Positions 33,053-44,113 are shown, counted from the stretch's first letter. The stretch: DNA of 64,000 nucleotides from Liopterus haemorrhoidalis (GCA_963971575.1 OZ020624.1:7126903-7190902), one strand, 5' to 3'. Made by a program: numbers and translations. Notes: generated from the sequence alone by a model not told the origin.

Positions 33053-34406
33053 CACCGGTCAACAAAAAACATTTTTTTTTGAGTCTTTATTTTAATGACT
33101 ATTTTCTGATTCTTTATATCGAAAAATAAGTAAAACCTTCGTTTATTTTTGAAAAATTTTGCTTTTGTACCTTTTACAACGATCAATATATATTTATTTA
33201 TTTTTATGACCATATAAGAAAAAGCGCGTTATATTAAGCAAGGGTGGGGACGAGCGGCTAGAAAGCAAGTGAAATTTCACTTACACGGTTCATAGTCGGT
33301 ATGCGCATGCGCATTGCAGCGATACAACGCATTTTGTGTGACGGCAGATCCAAAAATGGAGTCAAGAATTTGTAAACACGAGGTAGATTCATTCTGTTAC
33401 ATTTGCGGTGAATTTATTAAAACAAGAAAATGGTTGGATTTCTGATGGGAATGCATTCCATCAGAAATCCAACCATCTTAAAATCTCCTATAACTGGCCA
33501 GGTATACTCATCATACTTTAAACTCCAAGCACCATTTTCACACTTTCGTAATTTTCTTTGAGCATTACGGAATGAGCCAAAGGAAGAGATGGAAATTTAT
33601 TTCCATTGTGAAGAAGGACAGCTTTTAAACTTTTTGTAGAACTGTATATGAATAGACGCAGTCAGAAGGAATGCATGAAATTCCGACCGCCTTGTATAGG
33701 CGGTTATACTAAATATCCTTGCTACCTTTATTTTTGTCGGACCACAAATAAAGAAAATAATGGCCAGTGACGAATTTTCACAGATACTCAATACTCATGA
33801 AAGGAAAGCCTGAAAGCAGTGGTTCATGGTTTTCTCGGAAACAACAGAGCAGACAATTACAAAGAGCTTATTGCAACTATGCTTGATAACTTTAAACTCA
33901 TGGGTTGTAGAATGTCCCTTAAAGTGCATATGTTACATGCTCACTTGGACCAATTTAAAGATAACATGGGAGCCTATTCGGAAGAACAAGGTGAACGGTT
34001 TCATCAAGACGTGATGGCCTTTGAATGTCGTTATCAGGGACAATACAATAAGAGTATGATGGGGGACTATATTTAGGGGCTAATACGAGAAAGTCCATAT
34101 AATCACAGAAGAAATACGAAAAATAATCATTTCCAAACTTTTTTATATATTCTGTTACAGTAGTTGTTTGTTTCGAATGGTTTTCTTCTAAATAAAACTG
34201 ATTTAAATTCATAACAAAAGTTTGGAATATTTTTACATACAATAAAGGTCTGAAAAAAGTGAAATTTTCTTAAAATCCGTAATATCATTCTGATAGCTAC
34301 AAAAGCAAACTTTTTGGGGTAAAACTATTTTTTCTTTAATTAATAATGTGGAAGAAATAAAAATCAGATATGCAGAATCCAGACTCAAAATTCCTGTTGA
34401 CCGGTG
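33053..34406 (+). mobile_element. TTA-flanked DNA transposon with CACCGGTCAAC ends
   Basis: Termini caccggtcaac and gttgaccggtg with TTA on both sides (33050-33052, 34407-34409). Encloses the coding remnants at 33356-34140, which belong to a protein type I associate with arthropod DNA transposons (possibly a CMC/Chapaev relative; uncertain). Internally deleted. Confidence 0.8.
33356..34140 (+). pseudogene. Transposon protein remnant (EEQGERFHQD type)
   Basis: An N-terminal piece at 33356-33433 encodes MESRICKHEVDSFCYICGEF with a Cys-x-x-Cys pair. A C-terminal piece from about 33810 encodes FLGNNRADNYKELIATMLDN, GCRMSLKVHMLHAHLDQF and SEEQGERFHQDVMAFECRYQ, then MMGDYI and a stop where a Trp codon would be expected, with readable homologous sequence (GLIRESPYNHRR) beyond it. 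The central part is missing. A near-perfect 47-bp palindrome at 33430-33476 sits at the 5' edge of the deletion. I recognise the C-terminal motif from abundant insect transposon proteins but cannot name the superfamily with certainty. Confidence 0.7.
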
Positions 34407-34557
34407 TTATTAACTTCGATCAACGCAATTTAGAAACGCGTTACATTTTTGTGTAACGATAAAATACTATCGTGTACATTCGTCTTTGGTGATCTCAAAA
34501 TTTTCACAGCAAAATTATCTCAGAGTAATTTACTATATTAATTAAAATTATCTATTA

Positions 34558-34740
34558 CAGCGTTTCTTAAACGTTTTACTCTGGGGACCCCTTCCAAGGT
34601 TTAAAGATTATGAAGAACTTCCAATGAGCCTCTTTTATACACAAAACAGCAACATTTGGGACTTCATGAGAGATCTCTGGGGCCCTCTAAGAAAGTTTCA
34701 AAAACCCCCAGGAATCTGCGGGCTACGCTTAAAGACACTG
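34558..34740 (+). mobile_element. Short hAT MITE (183 bp)
   Basis: Termini cagcgtttcttaaacg and cgcttaaagacactg, flanked by the perfect 8-bp duplication ATCTATTA (34550-34557, 34741-34748). Confidence 0.88.
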
Positions 34741-34748
34741 ATCTATTA

Positions 34749-35612
34749 TATTAGAACTGTGAGCAATGCCATAGATCTGTGAGCAATGGCACTATAGGCC
34801 GTACATTTTCGAAACAACACACTGCGCAGACACGAATTTTTGACTGAGAGCTTACTGCGTTTGCACGCACGCAAAGCAGTGTCGTGGTATATTACTTCTT
34901 ATTTTATTAGTCAGCTGTTTCTTTGGTACCTTGTTTATGTTTCGTGTTTTAACGAAATTTGGTACAATAGAGTAGAAACAGGATTCAAATAAGGGAAGGG
35001 TATCTCAAAATTTTCTTTCTTAGGGTGTGATTCTGGGTTAAAACTGGTATTAAATTTTTTTAAATATTTCCTTTATAAACAGAACTATCTTAACAGAATA
35101 AACTATACAATTAATGTTGTTTATAAGAAAACAAATCTTATTTGTTCTCTGCATTTTTTCAATTTGATGAATATTAAGGTAATTACGGGGGGACACCCTA
35201 AAACTAAAATATTGAAATATTTCACTTATTATTCTCTTCACATCAAAAATGAATGTAATAAAATTTATTTAGAACGAAGAAACATTCCTTTCGAAGAAAA
35301 AAGTAATTAAAACAAGTAAAAAATCAAAAAATTAAACGATATTTATATATTTATAGATAAAATTCAAACTTCACGTGTATATAACATATACGATAAACAA
35401 GCTGACGTCCCGTTAGCAGACAGATGACGTGTAGCTTCGCTATTTACCTTCACCACTACAAGTTACGAGACAATCTTTACTTTAATAATCTTATCCTGTT
35501 ACGGCCTATGTATTAATTTATAAAACTCTGGCTGAAAATTATACTACTCATAAATAACAGTGAGATAAAACTACTGTGAAAACTTACTACAGTTATACCT
35601 ATGTTAGTAACA
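34749..35612. other. Intronic interval 3' of serpin exon D2
   Basis: On the minus strand this is downstream of the D2 stop, so it should include the D2 3' UTR. A possible polyadenylation signal (attaaagtaaag) lies near 35475-35490. No other feature was recognised. Confidence 0.45.
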
Positions 35613-35839
35613 TTACTGAAATCTAAATTTATTTTGTTTGGTTTCTGATGTCGGTCTTTTCGCTCCTTTAATGCTTGCTTTTCTTCCTTTCGTAGAATAA
35701 TTGCCTTTGGCATCTCTAGGTATCACGAATCGACCCATAAACAGAACACTTCCGGTTTCTTTATGACGAAGAATGTATAGGAATGGATGATCTGCATAGA
35801 AGACTTGTTGGTTTCCAGCTATTCGGTCCACGATGTAAC
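35613..35839 (-). CDS. Serpin, alternative terminal exon D2 with basic C-terminal tail
   Basis: Second alternative last exon. The acceptor tttaattaaag is followed by GT, completing the glycine codon from exon C. It encodes GYIVDRIAGNQQVFYADHPF then LYILRHKETGSVLFMGRFVI, the reactive loop and final strands of a serpin (FYADHPF and GRF motifs). Counting from the hinge, Arg is at P1 (IVDR-IA), predicting inhibition of a trypsin-like protease. After the normal C-terminus (FVIP) the frame stays open for about 34 residues rich in Lys and Arg (for example RDAKGNYSTKGRKASIKGAK), ending at TAA 35613-35615. D1 and D3 have only about 8 residues there. This tail is not a KDEL-type signal. Confidence 0.88.
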
Positions 35840-36377
35840 CTTTAATTAAAAAATAAATTAGTATTGATTATAACGTTGTTAAAAGTTTCTCAAAAATTCC
35901 TCAACAGTTTCGTGCAAAGCATGTCATCATATACTTACCATTTTAAACTTCTAAAGCACATATAAGCACACTAAGCTTTATACAAAGCAAAAACACAACA
36001 CAACATTTGTACAACACAAAACAAAAAACAAAGGTCCTAGATACCAAGGAGTCTATTGAGTCCTAACCTAGTTCTTCCTATAACTACAAGGCTTTAAATG
36101 TACAAGGGCTACGCTAGGATTATTGAGAACAATACACATGGTATATATTTTTTAGGATTTTATTTGAAATATGTTGAAAGTAGTTCATCAATTAGTATAC
36201 ATGTACGGACAATGACCAGTGTTAAGAACGACCGAACAACGATAGGTGTAAAAAAATAGTCTTTTTTTACACCTTTAAGCTTACTTCGAGCCTTTCGGTT
36301 TCTGCCCTCCTAGATTTTTACTAACTAAAACTAACCTAATTACTTAGTTTTTAGGTGCACAGTACTTTATTTATATA
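35840..36377. other. Intronic interval with a small hairpin
   Basis: Contains the acceptor side of exon D2 and a perfect short hairpin (aggtgtaaaaaaa...tttttttacacct) at about 36241-36275. Nothing else recognised. Confidence 0.5.
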
Positions 36378-36379
36378 TA

Positions 36380-37943
36380 CAGTATTGGCCATAAAGATTG
36401 CAACTTTAACATATCTCAATTTTTCAAACTTTAATAATAATATTGGAAAATAAATACTCTTAGTTCTATAATTTAATCATATTTTGTCTGCTACATCAAT
36501 TAATAGTCAAATAATCTGACTTACAGATTAATAATAAATTATTTCTTCATTTTTGCTTGGACAAAAATATTGCAACTACTTGAATTTTCTTGTTGTATGC
36601 AGATTTTATCCATAAATAATATGTTGTGCACAAGTAATATTTCAGTTTATATTTGTCAATCATGGGTCGTAGTAAAACTGTTTCAAGTGAAATTAGAAAC
36701 TTAATAATTTCTGGTTTTAAAGACGGGCTGCTGCAAAATGTGATTTCACAAAATTTAAATGTTCAGAAATCTACTGTGTCGCGAATTATAAAACGATTTC
36801 GAGAAGAAGGTACGTTACAAGTTTCAATAATCCCAGGACGGCCACGAAAAACTACAAAACGAACTGATAAAAAAAATATTTATTTATCTACCAATAACTC
36901 CTTTCTGTCATCGGAGAAAATTTTGGGCCTTTTGCCACATATGGATCAAGAAAACATCTCAACAAGAACTATTCGCAGAAGATTAGTTAGTGAGGGTCTT
37001 TTTAGTCGCCGTCCTGCTAAAAAACTACTTCTATCCAAAAAGAATGTGAAGGCCCGATTAGAATTTGCTAAAAATCATATTGACTGGACTGTGGATCAAT
37101 GGAAAAAAGTAATTTTTAGTGATGAATCTAAGTTCAATTTGTTTAAAAGTGATGGTGTAAGTTACGTTAGGAGGCCTGCTAATAAAAGATTAGTTCTAAA
37201 ATACACCTTGCCAATAGTTAAACATGGCGGAGGCGGTGTGATGGTATGGGGCTGTTTCTCGGGATATGGTATGGGTCCTCTATACCACATTGAAGGAATA
37301 ATGGATCGATTTAAATATATAGACATCCTTCAAAATGTTATGGAACCTTATTCTGATGAGTTCATGCCTTTAAAACATATTTTTCAGCATGATAATGACA
37401 CAAAACATTCTTCGAAGTTGGTAAAAAAATGGTTCGAGGATTCAAAAATTAACGTAATGACTTGGCCGTCACAGTCACCCGATTTAAATCCAATAAAAAA
37501 CCTTTGGGAGATTGTCAACAGAAAGATTAGAAACAAAACACATTCAAATATTGAAGAATTGTTTAAAGCTTTGCAGGGTGCCTGGTCTAATATTGATAAT
37601 GAAATGATCACGAAATTATTAGAATCAATGGTAAAAAGATGTCGGGAAGTTATAAATACTGGTGGTTACCATACAAAATATTAAAAATGATCTGTTAATA
37701 ATAATTCATTTTCTTAATTAATAAAAAAAAAGATTTTTTTAAGAGTAGTTGCTATCTTTATGTCCAGGTAAAAATAATAAATACTATAAAAAAAAATAGA
37801 ATTTACTATTAAAATTTAATTTTTTAATATAATATATGTAGAGGATTGTTAAAGGTAAGAATTACATTTTTTTAATTTTAAAAATATTGAATAGAATAAA
37901 AATTAAATAGGATTATCAAAAGTTGCTATCTTTATGGCCAATA

Positions 37944-37946
<3 letters not shown>
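36380..37946 (+). mobile_element. Tc1-like transposon, full length, IR/DR-type ends
   Basis: Outer termini cagtattggccataaagatt and the matching right end atctttatggccaatactg, flanked by TA. A second, inner copy of the transposase-site-like sequence lies on each side: tggacaaaaatattgcaact at 36558-36577 and agttgctatctttatgtcca at 37747-37766, in the same relative orientation as the outer ones. Two direct repeats within each inverted end is the IR/DR architecture known from Sleeping Beauty-like elements. It carries the transposase at 36662-37684. Confidence 0.93.
36662..37684 (+). CDS. Tc1-like transposase, open frame but catalytic Glu replaced by Lys
   Basis: 340 residues from ATG 36662 (MGRSKTVSSEIRNLIISGF), the usual length for the family; no stop or frameshift. 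Residues about 1-110 form the paired helix-turn-helix DNA-binding region with a basic GRPRK motif between (IIPGRPRKTTKR). The catalytic domain shows FSDESKF (Asp154) and FQHDNDTKHS (Asp244). The third residue of the DD34E triad should be the Glu of an NPIEN-type motif; the sequence reads LNPIKNLWE, with Lys279 exactly 34 residues after Asp244. The nearby Glu283 is the wrong distance away. The protein is thus probably catalytically dead although intact. It sits in the intron between serpin exons C and D2, on the opposite strand. Confidence 0.9.
   Translation: MGRSKTVSSEIRNLIISGFKDGLLQNVISQNLNVQKSTVSRIIKRFREEGTLQVSIIPGRPRKTTKRTDKKNIYLSTNNSFLSSEKILGLLPHMDQENISTRTIRRRLVSEGLFSRRPAKKLLLSKKNVKARLEFAKNHIDWTVDQWKKVIFSDESKFNLFKSDGVSYVRRPANKRLVLKYTLPIVKHGGGGVMVWGCFSGYGMGPLYHIEGIMDRFKYIDILQNVMEPYSDEFMPLKHIFQHDNDTKHSSKLVKKWFEDSKINVMTWPSQSPDLNPIKNLWEIVNRKIRNKTHSNIEELFKALQGAWSNIDNEMITKLLESMVKRCREVINTGGYHTKY

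Positions 37947-37990
<44 letters not shown>
37947..37990. repeat. (TA)n microsatellite
   Basis: About 44 bp of TA directly abutting the Tc1 right end; the Tc1 may have inserted into it. Confidence 0.95.
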
Positions 37991-37992
<2 letters not shown>

Positions 37993-39460
37993 TTTCATAA
38001 AGGTTTTTGACAAAATTAAGCACAGCCTACTAGTTGCAAAGCTTAACAGGTTGGGGATACATGGTAACCTACTGCATTTGCTAAAGGCGCATCCCCACTA
38101 TGCCGCTGTTTGCCAGTTGGCAAAGTCAAATTGGCAAAGCCAGTGGCTGTAAAAACGTCCACATCTGTGTTGGCATTTAATTCAGTCGCACAATGTTCAC
38201 CGAGAAGGATTTACTAATTGCTTCAGCTGCTGTTATCATACTTGACAGTGAAGAAAAAATACGCAAACGGCCCAAACGACGGTTTTGGGTACGTCCAAGT
38301 CTTCAAAGTAGATCACGATATGGAGCACGTGACTTAATGAAGGATTTAGTATTGGACGATGTGGACGAATTGAATCTCGAGTACAGAGGATGTGGTTTCA
38401 AAAACTTTTTTCGAATGAGAAGTAGCGATTTTGAAGTTCTTCTAAATTTGGTTGCACCAAATATCAAGAAGGAAGATACGTAATTCAGAAGAGCTATTTC
38501 TGCCCATGAACGTCTAGCGGTTACTTTGCGATTCCTGGCGACAGGAGATTTCTACCATTCGTTAAGTTACATGTTCAAGATTTCAAAGTAAATCTTTAAA
38601 CGATATAGTCATTTTTTATAGTCCTTTAAACAACAGTCCCACAAGGACGATCCCGGTATAAATCGATCAAATTAAGCACTTTTTCGTTTGACTCCATCTA
38701 TAAACAACGTTGCTCATCGGCGTCTGAATCACAATCCGAATTTAAGCCTAAAGCCGCGTGATGCCAGTGGTTGGCACGTCCGCACTCCGTTCTTATCGAC
38801 TTTCTTTGAAGGAGACCGACACTCGAGCGATTCTTGTTGGCTTGCCGCTGGCACGATGGCATGTGCCAACGGTCACGTCTACATTACTTCTGGCATTGCC
38901 AAATGGCCTTGCCAACTGGCAAACAGCGGCATAGTGTGGACACCGCTTTATATATCTAACATATCCTAGCCTGTTGCTCTTAATAACTGTACATCAAGTT
39001 TTGTTTCAATAACTTCAAATGTTCCTCAACGCACACATTTGGGTCAATATTTTTAATATGTTCATTAATGATATATTTTCCTGCTTTCGACACTCAAGAT
39101 TTTTCTTATATGTAGATGATTTGAAAATTGACATGCTTATTGACATGCAAAATAGTGAATAATTTGATTGACTTTCCTAATATTATAGAATTAATAAATT
39201 TCAACGCACCTCTGAGGAATACAAGACAAAATAATAATTTTTTCAACAACAACACAACATCTAATTTAGGCATGAATTCTCCACTAAAAGATGTAAATCT
39301 CTTTTCATAAATATTTTGATACTTGTGATATTTTCTTCCTTAATTTTGGTCAGTTTAAATCTGTACTAAAATCTCAAATTTTGCATTTATAATTAATATT
39401 ATTATTGTTATAACTTTGCACTATTATTGTTATTATATATTCTTGTAATTCTTGAAGAAC
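37991..39460 (+). pseudogene. Jockey-like LINE remnant split by a Harbinger element
   Basis: Left part (37991-38083): DFIKVFDKIKHSLLVAKLNR then LGIHGNLLHLLK, RT motif A with its catalytic Asp. Right part (after about 38950): SNVPQRTHLGQ, then in another frame FNMFINDIFSCFRHSRFFLY and VDDLKIDM (a YVDD-type active site), then near 39180 IELINFNAPLRNTRQNNNFF, the C-terminal tail region. The two halves are contiguous in the RT order once 38084-38950 is removed. The 3' end runs to about 39460. Inactive: truncated, shifted and interrupted. Confidence 0.8.
38084..38950 (+). mobile_element. Harbinger element with truncated transposase
   Basis: Termini agree over about 30 bp: actatgccgctgtttgccag on the left and ctggcaaacagcggcatagt on the right. 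Inside, 38193-38483 encodes RRFWVRPSLQSRSRYGARDL and CGFKNFFRMRSSDFEVLLNL, the N-terminus of PIF/Harbinger nucleases, then a stop and further readable sequence ([20 protein letters not shown]). The DDE domain is absent, so it is a deletion derivative. The LTLRFLATG segment is the classic Harbinger N-terminal motif. Confidence 0.85.
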
Positions 39461-39463
39461 GAA

Positions 39464-41105
39464 TACGAGCCCTGTCCACTTTCAGTTGGCCCAGCTATGA
39501 AATTTTCAGTTTCTTTAGAAATTATTAAATAAGAAGTAAAAGTAAATGCTGCTTTGTACATTTTTTGACAATATAATCATATTAGAAGCAAAGGGGTCAA
39601 AATTTATTCCGTAATATTTAATTTGTGATTATAAAAATAATATTCGTAAAACAAACGTATTTTTGAAGATCATGTATTCTTGTACTGTATATAAAATAAC
39701 TGAGTTTTTGCGGTAGCTATGCGTAGTAGGCGTTGAAAAACAAAGTTTGTTTATTGACTGTGATGTATTAAAAGTGTTAAGTCTAAATAATTTTAAAACA
39801 TGGACAGAGGCAAAGTTATTGATGAAAAAATTCGATTAATCATTGTGAACTTAGCAAAAACAGGAAAAGCCAATTCCGAAATCGGAAAATTATTAGGTTT
39901 GTCAAGATACAGTATTAGAAATATTGTAAAATTGTACAAAACAAGTGGTTCAGTTGCCCCAAAGCCCCAGTACGTGAAGAAAACTACACTGACGGACAAT
40001 GACAAACGTGAATTGAAAAGAATTATTAAGGATAACAGACGTGCTAACTACAGTCAATTGAGTGTACTGTGAAGCGATGTTGTTGAAAGACGTGTTTCAA
40101 GGTTTAGATGTCATAAGGAAGCTAAAAAAAGGATTTAGAACCTATAAGATAATATTTTTTTAATCGGACTCTTAAATGTATATTTTTAAGAAATTTATAA
40201 AACTTTCTTAGGCCAAGGAAAAACCATTGTTGACGTCTAAGCAAAAGAAAAACTGGTTGAAATGGGCAAGAGAACATAAAATATGGAATTGTGAAAAGTG
40301 GAACAGCGTGCAATGGAGCGATGACTATAGGTTTGAAGTCTGTGTAGGGGACAACCGGAGCAGAGTTGTTCGTCAGAAACATGACGCATATCATCCCGAT
40401 TGCTTGAAAAAGAAGGTGAAATTTCCAGCATCTGTCATGGTGTGGGGTTCAATGTCTGCAAGAGGTGTAGAAAAACTTCACTTTATCGATGGCATTGTTA
40501 ACACAGCCAAAAATTTAAGTATTTTAGAGGAGTCTGTTGCCAACTATTGAACATGCATTAATCTCTGGGGAGGATTTTATTTTTCAACAATATGGAGCCG
40601 CTTGTCATACGTCAAAAAAATCTTTGAAATGGTTCCGTGATCATTCTATTCCACTTTTAGAGTGGGTTTCAAGTAGCCCAGACTTATTCCCCATCGAGAC
40701 ACTTTGGCACGAAATGAAAAAACGATTGCGTATAACACCGTCTAGAACAATTCCAGAATTAAGACTAAAGCTTCAAGAAATATGGCATAATTTTACTTCT
40801 CGACAATGCCAAGACCTTGTAGATACTATGCCTAGAAGAATTAATGCCGTTATAAAAATTAAAGGTGACGTTACCCAGTGGTAACTTCTGAAATAGGTTT
40901 CCAAGTTAATGGCTTTCCAATGGAAATATAATTTTTTTCTTATTAATTTACTTTAATAGTTGTAAATATTAATCGTAATTCTTTAAAATGATTAACTGAA
41001 AATAAAATATTACCTAGATTTCATAAGCTATTCGCATTCTGTTAATTGAACGCCAATAAGTAAAAATTTCTTAGCTGGGCCAACTGATAGTGGACAGGGC
41101 TCGTA
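39464..41105 (+). pseudogene. Degenerate Tc1/mariner-superfamily transposon
   Basis: Inverted ends tacgagccctgtccacttt... and ...agtggacagggctcgta, extending about 35 bp, with TA at the edges. N-terminal HTH at 39800-40069 (RGKVIDEKIRLIIVNLAKTG), then a stop; the catalytic part resumes at about 40212 (NCEKWNSVQWSDDYRFEV, first Asp) and, after a frameshift near 40540, FIFQQYGAACHTSKKSLKWF, where the expected second catalytic Asp is Tyr. FPIETLWHEMKKRLR holds the third residue (Glu). At least two frame breaks plus a lost catalytic residue: dead. It is a different lineage from the Tc1 at 36380. Confidence 0.88.
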
Positions 41106-41197
41106 CACCAGAAAAATAAAAGAATAATCCGGGAGGTCTGGTTACTTTATTCTAACATAACTTAAAGCTAAAGTTACTTACATTATTTACACATTTA

Positions 41198-41346
41198 TTA
41201 ATTAGTACTGTTAGTATATTCAGGAAAGGAAACTCTTCCTACAAACAGAAGATATCCTGTTGCTTTTTCTTGTAAAATATACAAGAATGGGTGTTCAGCT
41301 GTAAAGATTTGTCGGGGAGGAGATGGTCCCCTCGTATCTATGAAGC
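41198..41346 (-). CDS. Serpin, alternative terminal exon D1
   Basis: The terminal exon nearest to exon C (6.6 kb away). Acceptor tatttttag then GC completes a glycine codon, the same phase as D2 and D3. Encodes GFIDTRGPSPPRQIFTAEHP then FLYILQEKATGYLLFVGRVS, ending FPEYTNSTN-stop: the reactive loop plus the conserved FTAEHPF and FVGRVSFP of the serpin C-terminus. By hinge counting P1 is Arg (DTR-GP), followed by a proline-rich P' side that is unlike D2 or D3. A polyadenylation signal AATAAA overlaps the region just after the stop (about 41193-41198). Normal serpin length of about 405 residues when joined to exons A-C. Confidence 0.88.
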
Positions 41347-41578
41347 CTAAAAATAAAACTATTTTAAGCAAAAAAGGAAAAAAAAAAGTTTAAAAGCAAG
41401 TAAAGGATATATTAGTAAGGTTAAGGATATACGTCACAATATGAATTCGATGGATGAATATTACTGCTGATGTTAGTACCATATTTGATTTTTGTACCAG
41501 TTAGTTAACAAAACATGATAGAGTTAAGTATCATTCACAGCTCATGTTTTAATAGATAGTACGTAATTCATAGTGTTA

Positions 41579-42662
41579 ATAGGTATGTTCGATTTGCACC
41601 TTCGCGTTATACTGCTAAACGCTAGCAGTAAAACACTGCAGTTAGCAATTTACTACTAAAAACTGGTAACATACAGCGAGTTTAATTTTCTGTTCGATTT
41701 GTTTATACGTAAAGAATAAGAAGTACGTCTGACGTAAATGTTAAATGTCAGACAGATGTCAGATAACTTTCCAGGTTAAGAATCTTTTTACGATTTGATT
41801 CGGATATTATATTGTTTGTCGAATAGGGTGACCAGACATACTCTTTTTAAGAGTATTATACTCTTTTTTGAGTAATATTTTCTATACTCTTACTGTTTAT
41901 AAAAAAAAACCTGAATATACTCTTTTTGATGGTCACTTGTTTTTATTACTTCTAGTTTAGAAGTGAGGACCATTTTTTTTTTGCTCATCACTTCTATTTT
42001 GGGAGTGAAGACCTTTTTGTTGTGCTCGTCACTAGTTTTTTTTTAATGAGGACCTCTGGTTTTTGCTCATTATTTGAATTTTTGGAGTGTAACCTTTTTT
42101 TTAGTATACTCTTTTTCTGTGAAAAAAATCTGGTCAGCCTAGTGTCGAAAGGGTGAAAAATATTAGATATATTTAATGGATCTTGAAATATTATTAAATC
42201 CAGAATCATCTGATTCAGATTTAGATTTTTCGAGTTCGGATTATGAAGTTATGAACTGTATTTGCGAGGTTTACAAAATGCCCCAGAATAGAAAAACTGA
42301 AAAATTTTGTAGAAACTATTCTCCCAGGATATTCAAAAAAAGAATTTGTAAGACATTAGCCATCAAAGAATATAGTATAAATATCAAAACAAATATGCTA
42401 GCCATATTCCTGTCAAAAAGTCAAAAACAAACTACCAACCATTTATTCTTTATCTATGGTACCAACTCAAAAAGGTAAACAAACACAGCCGTAACAAATA
42501 ATCCGCAACAGAAGCAGCTGTAACTTTTTCGCAGTAGCGTCATAAACTGGCAGTAAATTACGACAAATCGAACAGATTTGCAGTTACTGCGAAACAAATC
42601 GAACAGATTTTTTTAACGCGGCAGTTAACAGTAACTGCCAATGTGCAAATCGAACACACCTA
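41579..42662 (+). mobile_element. DNA element with GGTATGTTCGATTTGC ends
   Basis: Termini taggtatgttcgatttgcac and gtgcaaatcgaacacaccta. Subterminal motifs (aaatcgaacagatttgcagt) repeat inside. A hAT is inserted at 41824-42141. An open frame at 42176-42478 starts MDLEILLNPESSDSDLDFSS and may be a transposase N-terminus, but I do not recognise it. Confidence 0.75.
41824..42141 (+). mobile_element. hAT MITE (318 bp)
   Basis: Termini tagggtgaccagacata and tctggtcagccta, flanked by TTGTCGAA and GTGTCGAA (7 of 8). Same terminal type as the hAT at 22592. Interior repeats tgctcatcactt and tactcttttt. Confidence 0.82.
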
Positions 42663-43762
42663 ATGTTAACGCATAACAATGTTAGTTCTACACAAATCCG
42701 TATAAGCATTCATAGCTCCAATTTAGTGGATAAGCGTAAGAAAATATTTAACGCATAATGTTAAAAGTTTGTATACCTCAAACTTCTGACATTAACATTA
42801 ACATTAAAACACTGACAAATGTCAAAATGAAGGAATATATTATACTTGAAATTCGAATAAGACTTGTGGATACAGCTTGTGACATAATTAGTAAAAATGT
42901 TGAAACTAATATTGAAAAATAGATGTGAAGTGAGAATTTTTACATATTTCAGGGTTTCGCAGGTATACAGTGATACATTTCAAAATAGACGAATATATTA
43001 TACAGGAAATTCTAAAAAGACTTGTGGCTGCAGTTTATGATGTACTAATTAGTAAATGTGTTGAATCTAATAAAAAATTGATGTGAAGTGTGAATTTTCA
43101 CATATTTTAGTGTTTTTCAGGTATCTAGTACCCAAGTTAAAGCAGCTATATGCGTGAAACATTTTTTTTTGCGGTAATCAAGTCACAATGAACAATATTT
43201 TGAAAATAATGTACCGTTTGTTATTCTATGTACTAAGAGCTTTTCCTTAAAATACTACATGAACTTTTAAAATAAAATATGTATTTTTTCAACAATAAAA
43301 AAATTAATCTGACAAAAATTCCTTTTGAACTATTTTGGTTTCCATCAATGTACATTATTGAGATTTTTTTCAGATTTTTAGGCCAACACTTCTGGGAAAC
43401 AGGGTGGAAACAAAAGTTAACTTTTTTTTGTGAAATCAAAAAGTTAGGTTAGAGTGAGTAGCTTCAGAAACATTATAGTTATTTTATTTAATAATTAACT
43501 TAATAAATATTATTTTGGTTCTTTTTAGAAGTATATTTAATAAAAAAACAATATATATATTTAATAACAAGATATTTTATTATAAATTGTTTAGTAATTT
43601 CTATTGCGTGTAGATGGCAGCTAGATCGATTTATCTATTAAAACATGAGCTATGAATGGTACTTAAGAATTGTGCTTAGCCACTAACATTATCCATTAAC
43701 ATTATGCACTATGAATTACGTACTATCTATTAAAACATGAGCTGTGAATGATACTTTAGGTT

Positions 43763-44113
43763 TTAGCATTTTTAATTAGAGATGATCCCCTAAAGTGTTG
43801 GTAACTGAATTCCAGTAACACATTGGATTACGGCCTTCTTTACACGAAGCGTATTATTATAAAGTTCATTTACGATAAGTATGAGATGACGTCACACTTG
43901 GTTAATTTAAATAACAACGTCATGATGTAATTTAACCAACATCAATCCATAACTCAGTAAGTACATTTATTTATTTAATGATGGTAAGTTTTTACCACGT
44001 TGCCAGCTTGAGATTGTATTGTTCAGTCGTTTTTAGTCAAGTTTGACATATACGTGTTAAGTTACATTTTGTGAGGTTAAATTTTCATTAAATAAAATAT
44101 TATTATAATAAAA
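43763..44113. other. Interval before the transposase relic, nothing recognised
   Basis: No terminus or exon identified; probably the 5' part of the transposon whose gene begins at 44114. Confidence 0.35.

Larger units (their letters stand above)
41521..43762. mobile_element. DNA element with long inverted ends, carrying nested insertions
   Basis: Left end gtatcattcacagctcatgt followed by tttaatagatagtacgtaat; right end attacgtactatctattaaa followed by acatgagctgtgaatgatac: an inverted repeat of about 50 bp. Left flank TTAA, right TTTA, so possibly TTAA-targeting. Contains the element at 41579-42662 and F1 fragments at about 42918-42975, 43078-43145 and 43288-43420. No intact protein. Confidence 0.75.
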
